From the NCBI GenBank assembly GCA_963768085.1, contig CAVYGO010000003.1:930001-994000 (forward strand): a stretch of DNA of 64,000 nt, written 5' to 3'. This stretch comes from Pukyongia sp963768085 (GTDB lineage Bacteria; Bacteroidota; Bacteroidia; Flavobacteriales; Flavobacteriaceae). The notes under the pieces were generated by a model, which saw nothing but the letters and a program-made list of their open reading frames with translations, did not search any database and was not told the DNA's origin. The translations under genes and the position numbers were made by a program. Below, in pieces: positions 43,631-51,809 of the stretch (position 1 is its first letter; each line of letters starts with the position of its first letter).

Positions 43631-46267
43631 ATGAGAATACGAGAAATAAATGCCATGAGGGGACCGAACTACTGGTCCGTTAGACGACACAGATTGATAG
43701 TAATGGTCCTCGATCTGGAGGAGATGGAAGATCGACCTTCGAATAAAATTGACGGTTTTCGTGAACGCCTGGAAACCATGTTCCCATCCATGTATGAGCA
43801 CCGATGTTCGGTGGGGACCCCCGGTGGATTTTTCCAGCGGGTTGATGAAGGAACCTGGATGGGTCATATTATTGAACATATTGCATTGGAAGTTCAAACA
43901 TTAGCGGGAATGGACACTGGTTTTGGTCGTACAAGAGGATATGGCGAAGTCGGTGTATATAATGTGGTCTTTTCCTATATAGAAGAAAATGTAGGCCGTT
44001 ATGCCGCCAAGGCATCCGTGCGAATTTGTGAAGCATTAATTGCAGGTGAAGCATATAATATGGAACCTGATATTCAGGAAATGCGGGAGCTGCGAGAGGC
44101 ATCAAGATTAGGTCCGAGTACCGGATCCATTGTAGAAGAAGCTGCCAGCAGGGGAATTCCATGGTTACGTCTAAATCAGTATTCACTTTGTCAGTTAGGA
44201 TATGGGGCCAATCAGAAAAGAATTCAGGCTACAGTTACTTCAGAAACAAGTAGTATCGGGGTTGAACTGGCATGTGATAAGGAGGACACAAAATTCTTAC
44301 TTGAGCAGGCCGAAGTTGAGGTCCCCAAAGGGGATATCATCTCCAAGGTACGAAGCCTGGAGGAAGCCTGCAACTATGTTGGATACCCATTGGTGATCAA
44401 ACCAATCGATGGAAATCACGGTCGTGGTATTACCGTAGATATTCAGAATTACGATGATGCAGTGGTTGCGTTTCATGCAGCCAAAGAAGTGTCGCGAAGG
44501 GTGATCGTAGAAAAGTTCATCACTGGCGAAGACTATCGCCTATTGGTTATAAATCATGTTTTGGTAGCTGCCGCAAAGCGAACACCTGCGCATGTAATAG
44601 GGGACGGAAAATCCACCGTTAGAGAACTAGTGGATAAAGTGAATGAGGATCCGCGGCGTGGCTATGGTCATGAGAACGTGCTTACCATGATCACTATAAA
44701 TGATCTTACTAAAACGATACTGAAGGATGCCGGATATGACGAGAATTCGGTGATTCCCGAAGGTGAAAAGCTTATCCTTAAAGATACAGCCAACCTTAGT
44801 ACCGGAGGTACGGCCGGGGATGTTACCGATATTGTCCATCCTGCCAACGTTGCTATGGCAGAACGAGTTTCAAAAATCATCGACCTGGATATCTGCGGAA
44901 TAGATGTTATGACCAGTGATATCAGTCAGCCTCTTTCCGAAACCGGAGGAGCCGTACTTGAAGTAAATGCAGGTCCCGGATTCAGGATGCACCTTGCACC
45001 AACAACCGGCTTGCCGCGTAATGTGGCCTCTCCTGTAGTGGACAAACTGTTCCCTACTAAGGGAGATACCGGAAGAATTCCTATTGTTGCCATTACCGGC
45101 ACTAATGGTAAAACAACGACCAGCCGCCTGATCGCCCATATGGCGAAGATGAGTGGTTACAGGGTGGGTTATACCACCAGTGACGGCGTGTATATTCAGA
45201 ATCGATTATTGATGGCCGGAGATTGCACCGGACCTGCGAGTACCGAATTTGTTCTTAAGGATCCAACCGTAAACTTTGCGGTATTGGAATGTGCACGTGG
45301 AGGTCTTCTAAGAGCCGGACTCGGATTCAAAAATTGCGATGTAGCGGTTGTCACCAATGTAGCAGCCGATCATTTAGGACTTAAAGGCATTCATACCGTC
45401 GAGCAATTGGCTAAAGTGAAAGGGGTAATACCCGAGACCGTGTTACCCGACGGACATGCGATTTTAAACGCTGACGATGACCTGGTATATGGAATGCGTC
45501 GCAGCCTTGACTGTAATTTGGCATTGTTCTCCCTGGATGAGAACAATCCGCGAATTCAGGCATTACAAAGGATAGGAGGTATTACCGCAGTATACGAAAA
45601 CGGCTTTATTACCCTTTGTCGTGGAACCTGGAAGATGCGTATTATGAAAGCCGAAAATGTACCGCTTACCTTTGGCGGTAAGGCGCTTTTCATGATTCAG
45701 AATGTCCTGGCAGCCGTAATAGCAGCTAATGTGAGGGGAATTAGTATTGAAGATATGAAAGCCGCCCTGGAATCTTTCGTTCCTTCCGCCTCCCAGACAC
45801 CTGGCCGACTCAATCTCTTTGAATTTCAGAATTTCAAAATACTATTGGATTATGCCCATAATCCTGCCGGAATGCTTGCATTAAAACAAGTTACCGATGC
45901 TATGGAAGCATCGGTGAAAGTAGGAATCATTGCAGGAGTTGGCGATCGCAGAGATGAGGACATGAACGAGATCGGAAGTATCGCTGCCGAAATGTTCGAC
46001 GAGATCATTATCAGGCAGGACAAACGATTAAGGGGCAGATCTGAAAAAGAGCTGATCAAGTTGCTGGATGACGGGATAAAAATGAAGGATCCCAAGAAGA
46101 AAACTACTATTATCCCTTCGGAAAGAGAAGCAATCACCCATGCGGTTAACCATGCGAAAAAGAATTCGCTTATCATTTGTTGCAGTGATGTGGTTCCCGA
46201 TGCGCTGGATCTGGTGAAGAAATTCAAACACCAGGAAGCCACGGGTGAGAAAGTTTTCTCTCAGTAA
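43631..46267 (+). CDS. cphA: cyanophycin synthetase
   Basis: 878 residues, the standard length. N-terminal CphA-specific domain (1-160), then an ATP-grasp domain (about 215-470) with VIKPIDGNHGRGITV and LEVNAGPGFRMHLAPTTG. A Mur-ligase-like domain with ATP loop AITGTNGKTTTSRLIAHM (about 487-504) and ARGGLLRAGLGFKNCDVAVV follows, then the C-terminal ligase domain with DYAHNPAGM. Both active sites appear intact. The enzyme polymerises aspartate and arginine into multi-L-arginyl-poly-L-aspartate, a nitrogen and carbon store. It needs a primer in the CphA1 type. Confidence 0.96.
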   Translation: MRIREINAMRGPNYWSVRRHRLIVMVLDLEEMEDRPSNKIDGFRERLETMFPSMYEHRCSVGTPGGFFQRVDEGTWMGHIIEHIALEVQTLAGMDTGFGRTRGYGEVGVYNVVFSYIEENVGRYAAKASVRICEALIAGEAYNMEPDIQEMRELREASRLGPSTGSIVEEAASRGIPWLRLNQYSLCQLGYGANQKRIQATVTSETSSIGVELACDKEDTKFLLEQAEVEVPKGDIISKVRSLEEACNYVGYPLVIKPIDGNHGRGITVDIQNYDDAVVAFHAAKEVSRRVIVEKFITGEDYRLLVINHVLVAAAKRTPAHVIGDGKSTVRELVDKVNEDPRRGYGHENVLTMITINDLTKTILKDAGYDENSVIPEGEKLILKDTANLSTGGTAGDVTDIVHPANVAMAERVSKIIDLDICGIDVMTSDISQPLSETGGAVLEVNAGPGFRMHLAPTTGLPRNVASPVVDKLFPTKGDTGRIPIVAITGTNGKTTTSRLIAHMAKMSGYRVGYTTSDGVYIQNRLLMAGDCTGPASTEFVLKDPTVNFAVLECARGGLLRAGLGFKNCDVAVVTNVAADHLGLKGIHTVEQLAKVKGVIPETVLPDGHAILNADDDLVYGMRRSLDCNLALFSLDENNPRIQALQRIGGITAVYENGFITLCRGTWKMRIMKAENVPLTFGGKALFMIQNVLAAVIAANVRGISIEDMKAALESFVPSASQTPGRLNLFEFQNFKILLDYAHNPAGMLALKQVTDAMEASVKVGIIAGVGDRRDEDMNEIGSIAAEMFDEIIIRQDKRLRGRSEKELIKLLDDGIKMKDPKKKTTIIPSEREAITHAVNHAKKNSLIICCSDVVPDALDLVKKFKHQEATGEKVFSQ

Positions 46268-46275
46268 TTCTTCGG

Positions 46276-46312
46276 AAAAAATAACCCTCCGTCGCCAAGG
46301 CTTAGGAGGGTT
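46276..46312 (-). terminator. intrinsic terminator of the surface-protein gene
   Basis: 8-bp stem AACCCTCC / GGAGGGTT (46283-46290, 46305-46312). On the minus strand the stem is followed by ATTTTTTCC, so it stops transcription arriving from the gene at 46347-48515. It sits just after the cphA stop. Confidence 0.75.
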
Positions 46313-46346
46313 CCTCAAAAAAATAATTGAATTTACTAAATAACAA

Positions 46347-48515
46347 TTATCGTATTCGTTCAACTTCAAATGCGGTAACGATGTCACTGGAGTTAACGGT
46401 GAATGAATCGCTGTTATATACCTGTACTTCAATGTATTGACCTGCTGATAAGGACTGAAGTGTACTGACTTGTCGTGAAATTTGGCCCGATCCGGTATGA
46501 TTGGACCCTTCCAATTTCACTAAATTACCGTTCACGTAAATTCTTAGCTCCACAATGGAGGTGATTGTGCTTGCTGAAAAACTATGGAAAGAAGCGGAAA
46601 TTCGATAAATGCCGGCTTCGCTCACCTCGAACCTGTCGGTAGAGCTGTTGAAATTGGAACCGAGGTCAATGGCTGCAGTATCAAAATTAATTTTAGTAAC
46701 TCCGGCAATCGAAATCGACTGATTTGCAGACAAGGTCATTTTCGCCAAAGCAAAGTTTGATACGTTGAAGTTCACATTGGAAAGATCTACAGTTTGTACC
46801 GGTTGTCCATCGTCTTCAAGGGAAAGACCCAAAGTGTTGCCTAAAAGCCCGAAATTATCTATGGTCTGATCATCGGTATCTGCTGGAGTGTTTACAAAAC
46901 TTAGTTGTCCTGAGCCATTAGTGGCTATTAATTGTCCGGCTGAACCGTCGGCTCCCGGCATTATATAACGATTGGCTGCGGTATTTCCAAGGGAAGTTCT
47001 ACCCACAAAATAGCCTGCATAACCGCTGGCATTTTGTACATCAGACAAAATACCATAATGTGTGCCGGGATCAGAATAAGGAATATAATTCCAAGTGGCA
47101 TATTTATTCCCAGTTCCCGTAGAATTTACGATGTTGTAAGTTCCTATCCTGCTTCCGTTTCCGGAGGCGGTCACATTATTATATGTACCCCAGGCACTCC
47201 ATGTGAAATTGTTGCCGCCAATATCATTATACACCCCATATTTTAAAGCAGCCCCTCCGGAATCCCTTCGGTTGTAAATACCGTAATTATTTGTGCCGTC
47301 TAAATCTGTTTCAATAGCAGCATTCTTACCATTTCCATTTACCAGCAATTTGCCATCTGAAGATGTTGTTGTACCTATCAGGACCTCTTTAGTGGTTCCA
47401 TCGACCGGCGAAATATAGGCCCCACCATCCGACCATTCGTTAACCTGTGTTGTGAATGATAATTGTCCTGATCCATCAGTAGTGATCACCTGTCCCGAGG
47501 TGCCATCAGATGCCGGCATGAGGTAACGGTTAATTGCTGTATTTCCCAGTGACATTCTCCCTATGAAATAACCGGCATATCCCGAAGCTTTCTGAACATC
47601 GGAGTAAACACCATAATGCTGTCCTCCTGCCGAAGAATTTATAAGTATATGTTCGCCATATTTTGCTCCGGTGCCACTCGAATTGATCACGGTCTGAACT
47701 CCATAACGCTGACCAGCTCCGTCAGAAGAAAGATCATTTTTCACTCCATATAATGCGCCTGTTATGGCGAATGCTCCCGCGGCTACATTTTCAAGCCCCA
47801 TCGAAATGCTATTCCCTGTGGAGAAATAATTCCTGAAGCCTTTGCGAACACCGTCCGCACTATTGAATGTATTCTCAAATCCGATCTTCTGTCCGGTACC
47901 GGAATTGAGCATAGAATTTGATATACCACGGATCGTTCCGTCATTACTTCCCGCTAATGAATTACTTATGCCCGTGTAATTACCGGCACCAGTCAGGGAT
48001 CCGGAATTGCTCATTCCGAAATACGTGCCGCTTGGAAAGGCACCATTCACCGAGGTTAAAATATTTGCTAGATCTGTGTTTACATCTCCTTGTACCAATA
48101 GTGGGGAAGTGGTGGAAGTGGAGTTGCCGCCTACCGCCAGATTCCCCAGGTGGTAAATATTATCCGAGATATTGTCAGCCGGGTTACTTGTACCCACCTC
48201 ATACCAGTCTGCATCGCTGCTCGATGCTCCAACACTCACCCAGCCACTTGTACCCTGGTCCCAATAATAAAAACCTTCTGCGGGAGTACCGTTTCCCGTT
48301 ACGAAAACGAGCATCCCGTCCTGATCTGCCCCCGGATCAGAAGCGGGAAAGTCGTCGATTCGGGGAATGAGTATCCCGTCGGTGCTCGAAGGTGTGGCCA
48401 CATTACTGGCCGAAATATCTAAACTGGATTTAGGATCTGTGTTTCCTATCCCTACTTGTGCGTAACCGAGGTAGCCAATAAAGCACACGGCTACCGAAAA
48501 TATAATTCTTTTCAT
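46347..48515 (-). CDS. large secreted surface protein with C1q/TNF-like C-terminal domain
   Basis: 722 residues with a signal peptide (cleavage after GYAQ). Then comes the flavobacterial exported-protein start VGIGNTDPKSSLDISA and a long Gly/Ser/Asn-rich stalk. A module is duplicated: YAGYFIGRMSLGNTAINRY (about 315) and YAGYFVGRTSLGNTAANRY (about 502), each with GQLSF downstream, a period near 187 residues. The C-terminal 140 residues are beta-rich, with FEVSEAGIYRISASF, resembling C1q-like jelly rolls. No type IX sorting domain is obvious. Adhesion is a guess. The LytTR operator pair lies upstream. Confidence 0.8.
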   Translation of the reverse strand: MKRIIFSVAVCFIGYLGYAQVGIGNTDPKSSLDISASNVATPSSTDGILIPRIDDFPASDPGADQDGMLVFVTGNGTPAEGFYYWDQGTSGWVSVGASSSDADWYEVGTSNPADNISDNIYHLGNLAVGGNSTSTTSPLLVQGDVNTDLANILTSVNGAFPSGTYFGMSNSGSLTGAGNYTGISNSLAGSNDGTIRGISNSMLNSGTGQKIGFENTFNSADGVRKGFRNYFSTGNSISMGLENVAAGAFAITGALYGVKNDLSSDGAGQRYGVQTVINSSGTGAKYGEHILINSSAGGQHYGVYSDVQKASGYAGYFIGRMSLGNTAINRYLMPASDGTSGQVITTDGSGQLSFTTQVNEWSDGGAYISPVDGTTKEVLIGTTTSSDGKLLVNGNGKNAAIETDLDGTNNYGIYNRRDSGGAALKYGVYNDIGGNNFTWSAWGTYNNVTASGNGSRIGTYNIVNSTGTGNKYATWNYIPYSDPGTHYGILSDVQNASGYAGYFVGRTSLGNTAANRYIMPGADGSAGQLIATNGSGQLSFVNTPADTDDQTIDNFGLLGNTLGLSLEDDGQPVQTVDLSNVNFNVSNFALAKMTLSANQSISIAGVTKINFDTAAIDLGSNFNSSTDRFEVSEAGIYRISASFHSFSASTITSIVELRIYVNGNLVKLEGSNHTGSGQISRQVSTLQSLSAGQYIEVQVYNSDSFTVNSSDIVTAFEVERIR

Positions 48516-48619
48516 AATTCAACTGTTTTGAGGACAGCATCAGGGAGTCATGTTTAGGGCAAAAAAGGTGACTTTCTCTGGATAAAAATAGAAGCTCACC
48601 TACCAAAACAGGGAGAATT

Positions 48620-48650
48620 TTTAGTGAATGCCCGAAAATATTTAGTGAAT
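48620..48650. promoter_or_regulatory. direct-repeat pair, probable LytTR site upstream of the surface-protein gene
   Basis: TTTAGTGAAT at 48620-48629 and again at 48641-48650, exactly 21 bp apart (two helical turns). Spaced direct repeats of about 9 bp are the usual LytTR-domain target. They lie about 105 bp upstream of the surface-protein start, between it and the LytTR gene. Confidence 0.68.
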
Positions 48651-48663
48651 TGTTCTAAAAGTA

Positions 48664-49350
48664 TCAGGATCGAAGCCTGGCCTTGATATTTTCTTTGTTT
48701 GCCGAACTCAAAGGGATCGCTGTTCCGTTAATAAACAGAGAATCGAGGGTCATTTTGGAGACTTCTTTCAGATTCACCACATAGGAACGATGAGACCTGG
48801 CAAAATGAGATGGATTTAATCCTTCCGCCGTATGTTTAAGCGTCTTGGGTACCAGGTACCTATGCTCGTTGGTAACTACATAGCAGTAATTGTCGAACGC
48901 CTTGAGATACAAGATGTCCTGCTGATTCAGCTTATAGGTTTCGCCTTCCGACTTAATGATTAAATAATCGTCCCCTGCCAGTAACAGGTTATGCCAGGCA
49001 AGTTCGATATTGCTTCTCAATCCCGCTTCAGTGAATGGTTTTACAATGAATCCAAGAGGATGTGTCTGTTTCACCCGATCTACGGTTTCCGGGTCGGTTT
49101 GGGAAGTAAGATAGAGGTAAGGAATGTTTTTCTTATCGAATTCCATCGCCAGTTCCACCCCATCACGTTCCCCTTCCAATTGTATGTCGAGCAATACCAG
49201 ATCGGGTTTCTGTTTCTGAATCGCATTCAGTGCATCCTCATAGTTCTCGGCCTCTCCCAGAACTTTGAAACCCTGCTTTTCAAGGGCAGTTTCGATGGTG
49301 GCCGCGATTAACGGTTCGTCTTCAACAATAAAAATACTCAAAGAATGCAT
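48664..49350 (-). CDS. LytTR-type response regulator
   Basis: 228 residues. Receiver domain with Glu10-Asp11-Glu12 and phosphoacceptor Asp55 (LVLLDIQLEGERDGVE), then a LytTR DNA-binding domain (about 130-228) with DILYLKAFDNYCYVVT and FARSHRSYVVNLKEVSKM. It pairs with the HisKA_2 kinase encoded directly upstream. The two flanking 21-bp-spaced direct repeats suggest that it controls its own gene and the surface-protein gene. Confidence 0.94.
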   Translation of the reverse strand: MHSLSIFIVEDEPLIAATIETALEKQGFKVLGEAENYEDALNAIQKQKPDLVLLDIQLEGERDGVELAMEFDKKNIPYLYLTSQTDPETVDRVKQTHPLGFIVKPFTEAGLRSNIELAWHNLLLAGDDYLIIKSEGETYKLNQQDILYLKAFDNYCYVVTNEHRYLVPKTLKHTAEGLNPSHFARSHRSYVVNLKEVSKMTLDSLFINGTAIPLSSANKENIKARLRS

Positions 49351-49402
49351 CTAATGATTATTATTCGAATCTATACTAAAAATAGATAAAGCCTTGTAGC
49401 AA

Positions 49403-49432
49403 TTTAGTGAAAACGGACAATTATTTAGTGAA
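49403..49432. promoter_or_regulatory. direct-repeat pair, probable LytTR site upstream of the regulator gene
   Basis: TTTAGTGAA at 49403-49411 and 49424-49432, again exactly 21 bp apart. It is placed in the 89-bp gap between the kinase stop and the regulator start, about 50-80 bp before the ATG. Confidence 0.68.
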
Positions 49433-49439
49433 CAATGAT

Positions 49440-51326
49440 CTATGAAAGTAAATTATACCGACTCACATTCAATGTAGCAATTGTACCTTTAACCGGGGCA
49501 TCCTCGAATTGTATGGTTGCTTTCAGCTTTTTGGCGAGTGCCTTCATTAATTTTATTCCGAAGGAACTCTCGCGCACATCATCCGGCATCCCTCTGCCGT
49601 TATCTATTACTTTAAGGACAAGTTCTTCACCTTCTTTTTTAAATGCTATATCCAATTGTCGTTCCGAATCAAGCGAGTCGAAAGCATGTTTCAGCACATT
49701 AGTGATCAGCTCGTTTAGAATAAGGCCGATAGGAGTAATGGATTCTATATCCAGCATCATGGATTCCACGTTCAGATTGTAATCTATTTTCAGATTTTCA
49801 TCCTGATGGCTATCGAAAATCTCTTTGGTGAGATCGTCGAAATATTCCCTGGTGTCTATTCCTACCAGCTGCTCCTTATTGTATAATTTCTGATGGATAA
49901 GCACCATGGATTTTACCCTGTTCTGAGCTTCCTTTATAGCTTGCTGCGCCTCGGTATCCTGCATATTTTCTGACTGTAAATAGAGCAGGGAGGAGACGAT
50001 CTGGAAACTATTCTTCACACGATGGTGGGTTTCTTTTAAAAGGACATTCTTTTCATCCACGGTAGCTTCAAGGAGTTTTTTCTGGCGGGCTAGTTTCTGA
50101 TTTTTCTTTCGGTTTTTAATAAAAAAGAAACTTAATATTCCAAGGATCACAAAAACAGATCCCAGTATCCAGTACAACAGTTTCTTGGATGCAGCCTGCT
50201 GTTCGAGCTCACGATCTTTGGTCTGCAGGTCATACTTTACTTCAAGTTCGGCTATGTTCTTTTTAGTTTTTTCCGAAACCAGGGTATCGCGTAATTCGGC
50301 TTCTAAATTCTTGTACAGCAAGGCATTCTTATAATCGTTTCCGGTTTCGAAAATACTCGACAATTTTCCGTACAAAGCCATTTTTTGCTGATCGCGGTCA
50401 GTGGTATCAAAGCTTTTGGTAAGTGGTAATAATAGATTAGCTGCCGCTTCATGGTCCTGAGAATTCATGTAAATATCCGATAGTGAGAACGAACTGTACA
50501 ATAATGCGTTTAAGGCACCCAGGCTATCACTAACACGTATCACATCCTTATATCTTTGGATGTTAGCTTCAGTAGCAGCCGTATCAAAAACATGATTCAT
50601 TGGAAGGTGTGTAAAAGGGGTTTCGGGCTGTCGCTTGCGGTAGTACTCGGCGAGCAATTCGGTGAATTTTGTTTGTTCGGATATATCGCCGATACGTTTG
50701 AAATAATCCACAAGTACGAATAAATAGAATCCTCTCTCGCGGTGGTCCTCTACCGAATTTAATTCGTCCCATGCTTTGAGGTAGCGTACCGTGGCCTGTT
50801 CAAAGTCCTCGATAGATTCGTATACCATCCCCTTCGAATAGTTAATACTGATGATAGCATCCGATTGATCAAGTTGTTCAGACATGGCCTCTGCAGTATT
50901 CAGATGTTCAAGCGCCTCATCCGCCCTATTCTGAAAAATATATGCATTAGCAAGGCTCACGTGAAACCATAGTTCATCATTAGATTCGCCGTGGATCTTA
51001 CTTAGCTCTAATCCTTGTTTTAAATAAATTAATGCTTCTTCAGGAACATCTCGTGTTACAAGGTAATCTCCAAGATCACCATATAGGATCATTTTATTGA
51101 ACGGGCTTACGGATATATCAATCAGATGTTTGAAGATGGGACCAGCTTCTTCGCGAGGTAGGCCGACTAATTTTCTTCTCAATGTTTCCAGTCCGGATCG
51201 GGTTGTTTCTTTATCCGAACCGTTTAAAGAAGTGAGAACGCTATCGGCATACTTTATATCCAGGGATTGGCCGGGTAATTGGGAGGAACAGAGAAGGATT
51301 AATAAGAAGCAAATATTCTTCGGCAT
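49440..51326 (-). CDS. TPR-containing sensor histidine kinase (HisKA_2 type)
   Basis: 628 residues with a signal peptide. A tetratricopeptide-like helical sensor region (about 30-370) is followed by one membrane span (about 383-403, YWILGSVFVILGILSFFFI) and a coiled-coil linker. The HisKA_2 histidine box is KETHHRVKNSFQIVSSLLYL, and the HATPase domain has ELITNVLKHAFDS, KVIDNGRGMP and FGIKLMKALAKKL. Such kinases pair with LytTR regulators. The regulator gene follows 89 bp downstream. The ligand is unknown. Confidence 0.93.
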   Translation of the reverse strand: MPKNICFLLILLCSSQLPGQSLDIKYADSVLTSLNGSDKETTRSGLETLRRKLVGLPREEAGPIFKHLIDISVSPFNKMILYGDLGDYLVTRDVPEEALIYLKQGLELSKIHGESNDELWFHVSLANAYIFQNRADEALEHLNTAEAMSEQLDQSDAIISINYSKGMVYESIEDFEQATVRYLKAWDELNSVEDHRERGFYLFVLVDYFKRIGDISEQTKFTELLAEYYRKRQPETPFTHLPMNHVFDTAATEANIQRYKDVIRVSDSLGALNALLYSSFSLSDIYMNSQDHEAAANLLLPLTKSFDTTDRDQQKMALYGKLSSIFETGNDYKNALLYKNLEAELRDTLVSEKTKKNIAELEVKYDLQTKDRELEQQAASKKLLYWILGSVFVILGILSFFFIKNRKKNQKLARQKKLLEATVDEKNVLLKETHHRVKNSFQIVSSLLYLQSENMQDTEAQQAIKEAQNRVKSMVLIHQKLYNKEQLVGIDTREYFDDLTKEIFDSHQDENLKIDYNLNVESMMLDIESITPIGLILNELITNVLKHAFDSLDSERQLDIAFKKEGEELVLKVIDNGRGMPDDVRESSFGIKLMKALAKKLKATIQFEDAPVKGTIATLNVSRYNLLS

Positions 51327-51382
51327 GTCGCGACGGGTCCATATTATGAATGGGGAATTTACTAAAATTATCTTCTGAATAA

Positions 51383-51412
51383 AAAAACCCTCCTATGCAT
51401 TAGCAAAGGAGG
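51383..51412 (-). terminator. intrinsic terminator on the minus strand
   Basis: Stem CCCTCC / GGAGGG (51387-51392, 51407-51412) around TATGCATTAGCAAA. On the minus strand it is followed by a run of seven T. It lies upstream of the kinase start and downstream of the interrupted micro-ORF, so it ends a separate short transcript. Confidence 0.78.
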
Positions 51413-51452
51413 GAGCCCGCCAAAGCAATGTTGTAGTCGATCTACGCGATTG

Positions 51453-51566
51453 TTAATTATTGTATTCAGCAAATTCTGTCGGGCCCATTGATTTTAATTT
51501 GTTTTCCAAGGCATTGAAAGATTCGATTGTCTTGGTGTTCTTTATCAGCTACTTATATGAAAACAT
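51453..51566 (-). pseudogene. 38-codon frame interrupted by one TAG, possible micro-gene or relic
   Basis: Minus-strand reading from ATG 51566: MFSYK, TAG, LIKNTKTIESFNALENKLK, then SMGPTEFAEYNN and TAA at 51455-51453. The residues after the stop have normal protein composition and amphipathic helical character, reminiscent of short leader-like peptides. Only the TAG breaks the frame, so it may be a nonsense mutation. Alternatively, translation may start inside. The unit is isolated between two terminators. Confidence 0.4.
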
Positions 51567-51616
51567 AGAGAAAGGAAGAAAGTGTGAAAACAGTATTTGA
51601 GATCTTACTGAAAATA

Positions 51617-51646
51617 GAAAAGCCACCACAGAAGTGATGGCTTTTC
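51617..51646. terminator. bidirectional hairpin terminator
   Basis: Arms AAAAGCCACCAC and AGTGATGGCTTTT (51619-51645) pair with G-U and A/T tails on both sides. It can end the glycosylasparaginase transcript on the minus strand. Confidence 0.7.
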
Positions 51647-51809
51647 GCCCCAAATTTGATCGATTCGCGTAAGCGTATCAACCTACTTATGTAATGCAAA
51701 ATTATGAAAAAATATGATGACCACCGATTAATAGTCGAATTATCTTCGAAAACACGGACGGTTTAAGAAAAAGTTAACGTATTGATAAAAAGATTTTTAG
51801 GCAATCCGC
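51647..51809. other. intergenic region downstream of the glycosylasparaginase gene
   Basis: 163 bp without features that I can name; probably the 3' untranslated part of the minus-strand operon. Confidence 0.4.

Noticed and set aside
49351..49439. Single long operon of kinase and LytTR regulator without a promoter between
   Set aside because: The repeats in the gap suggest a separate promoter for the regulator, although co-transcription cannot be excluded.
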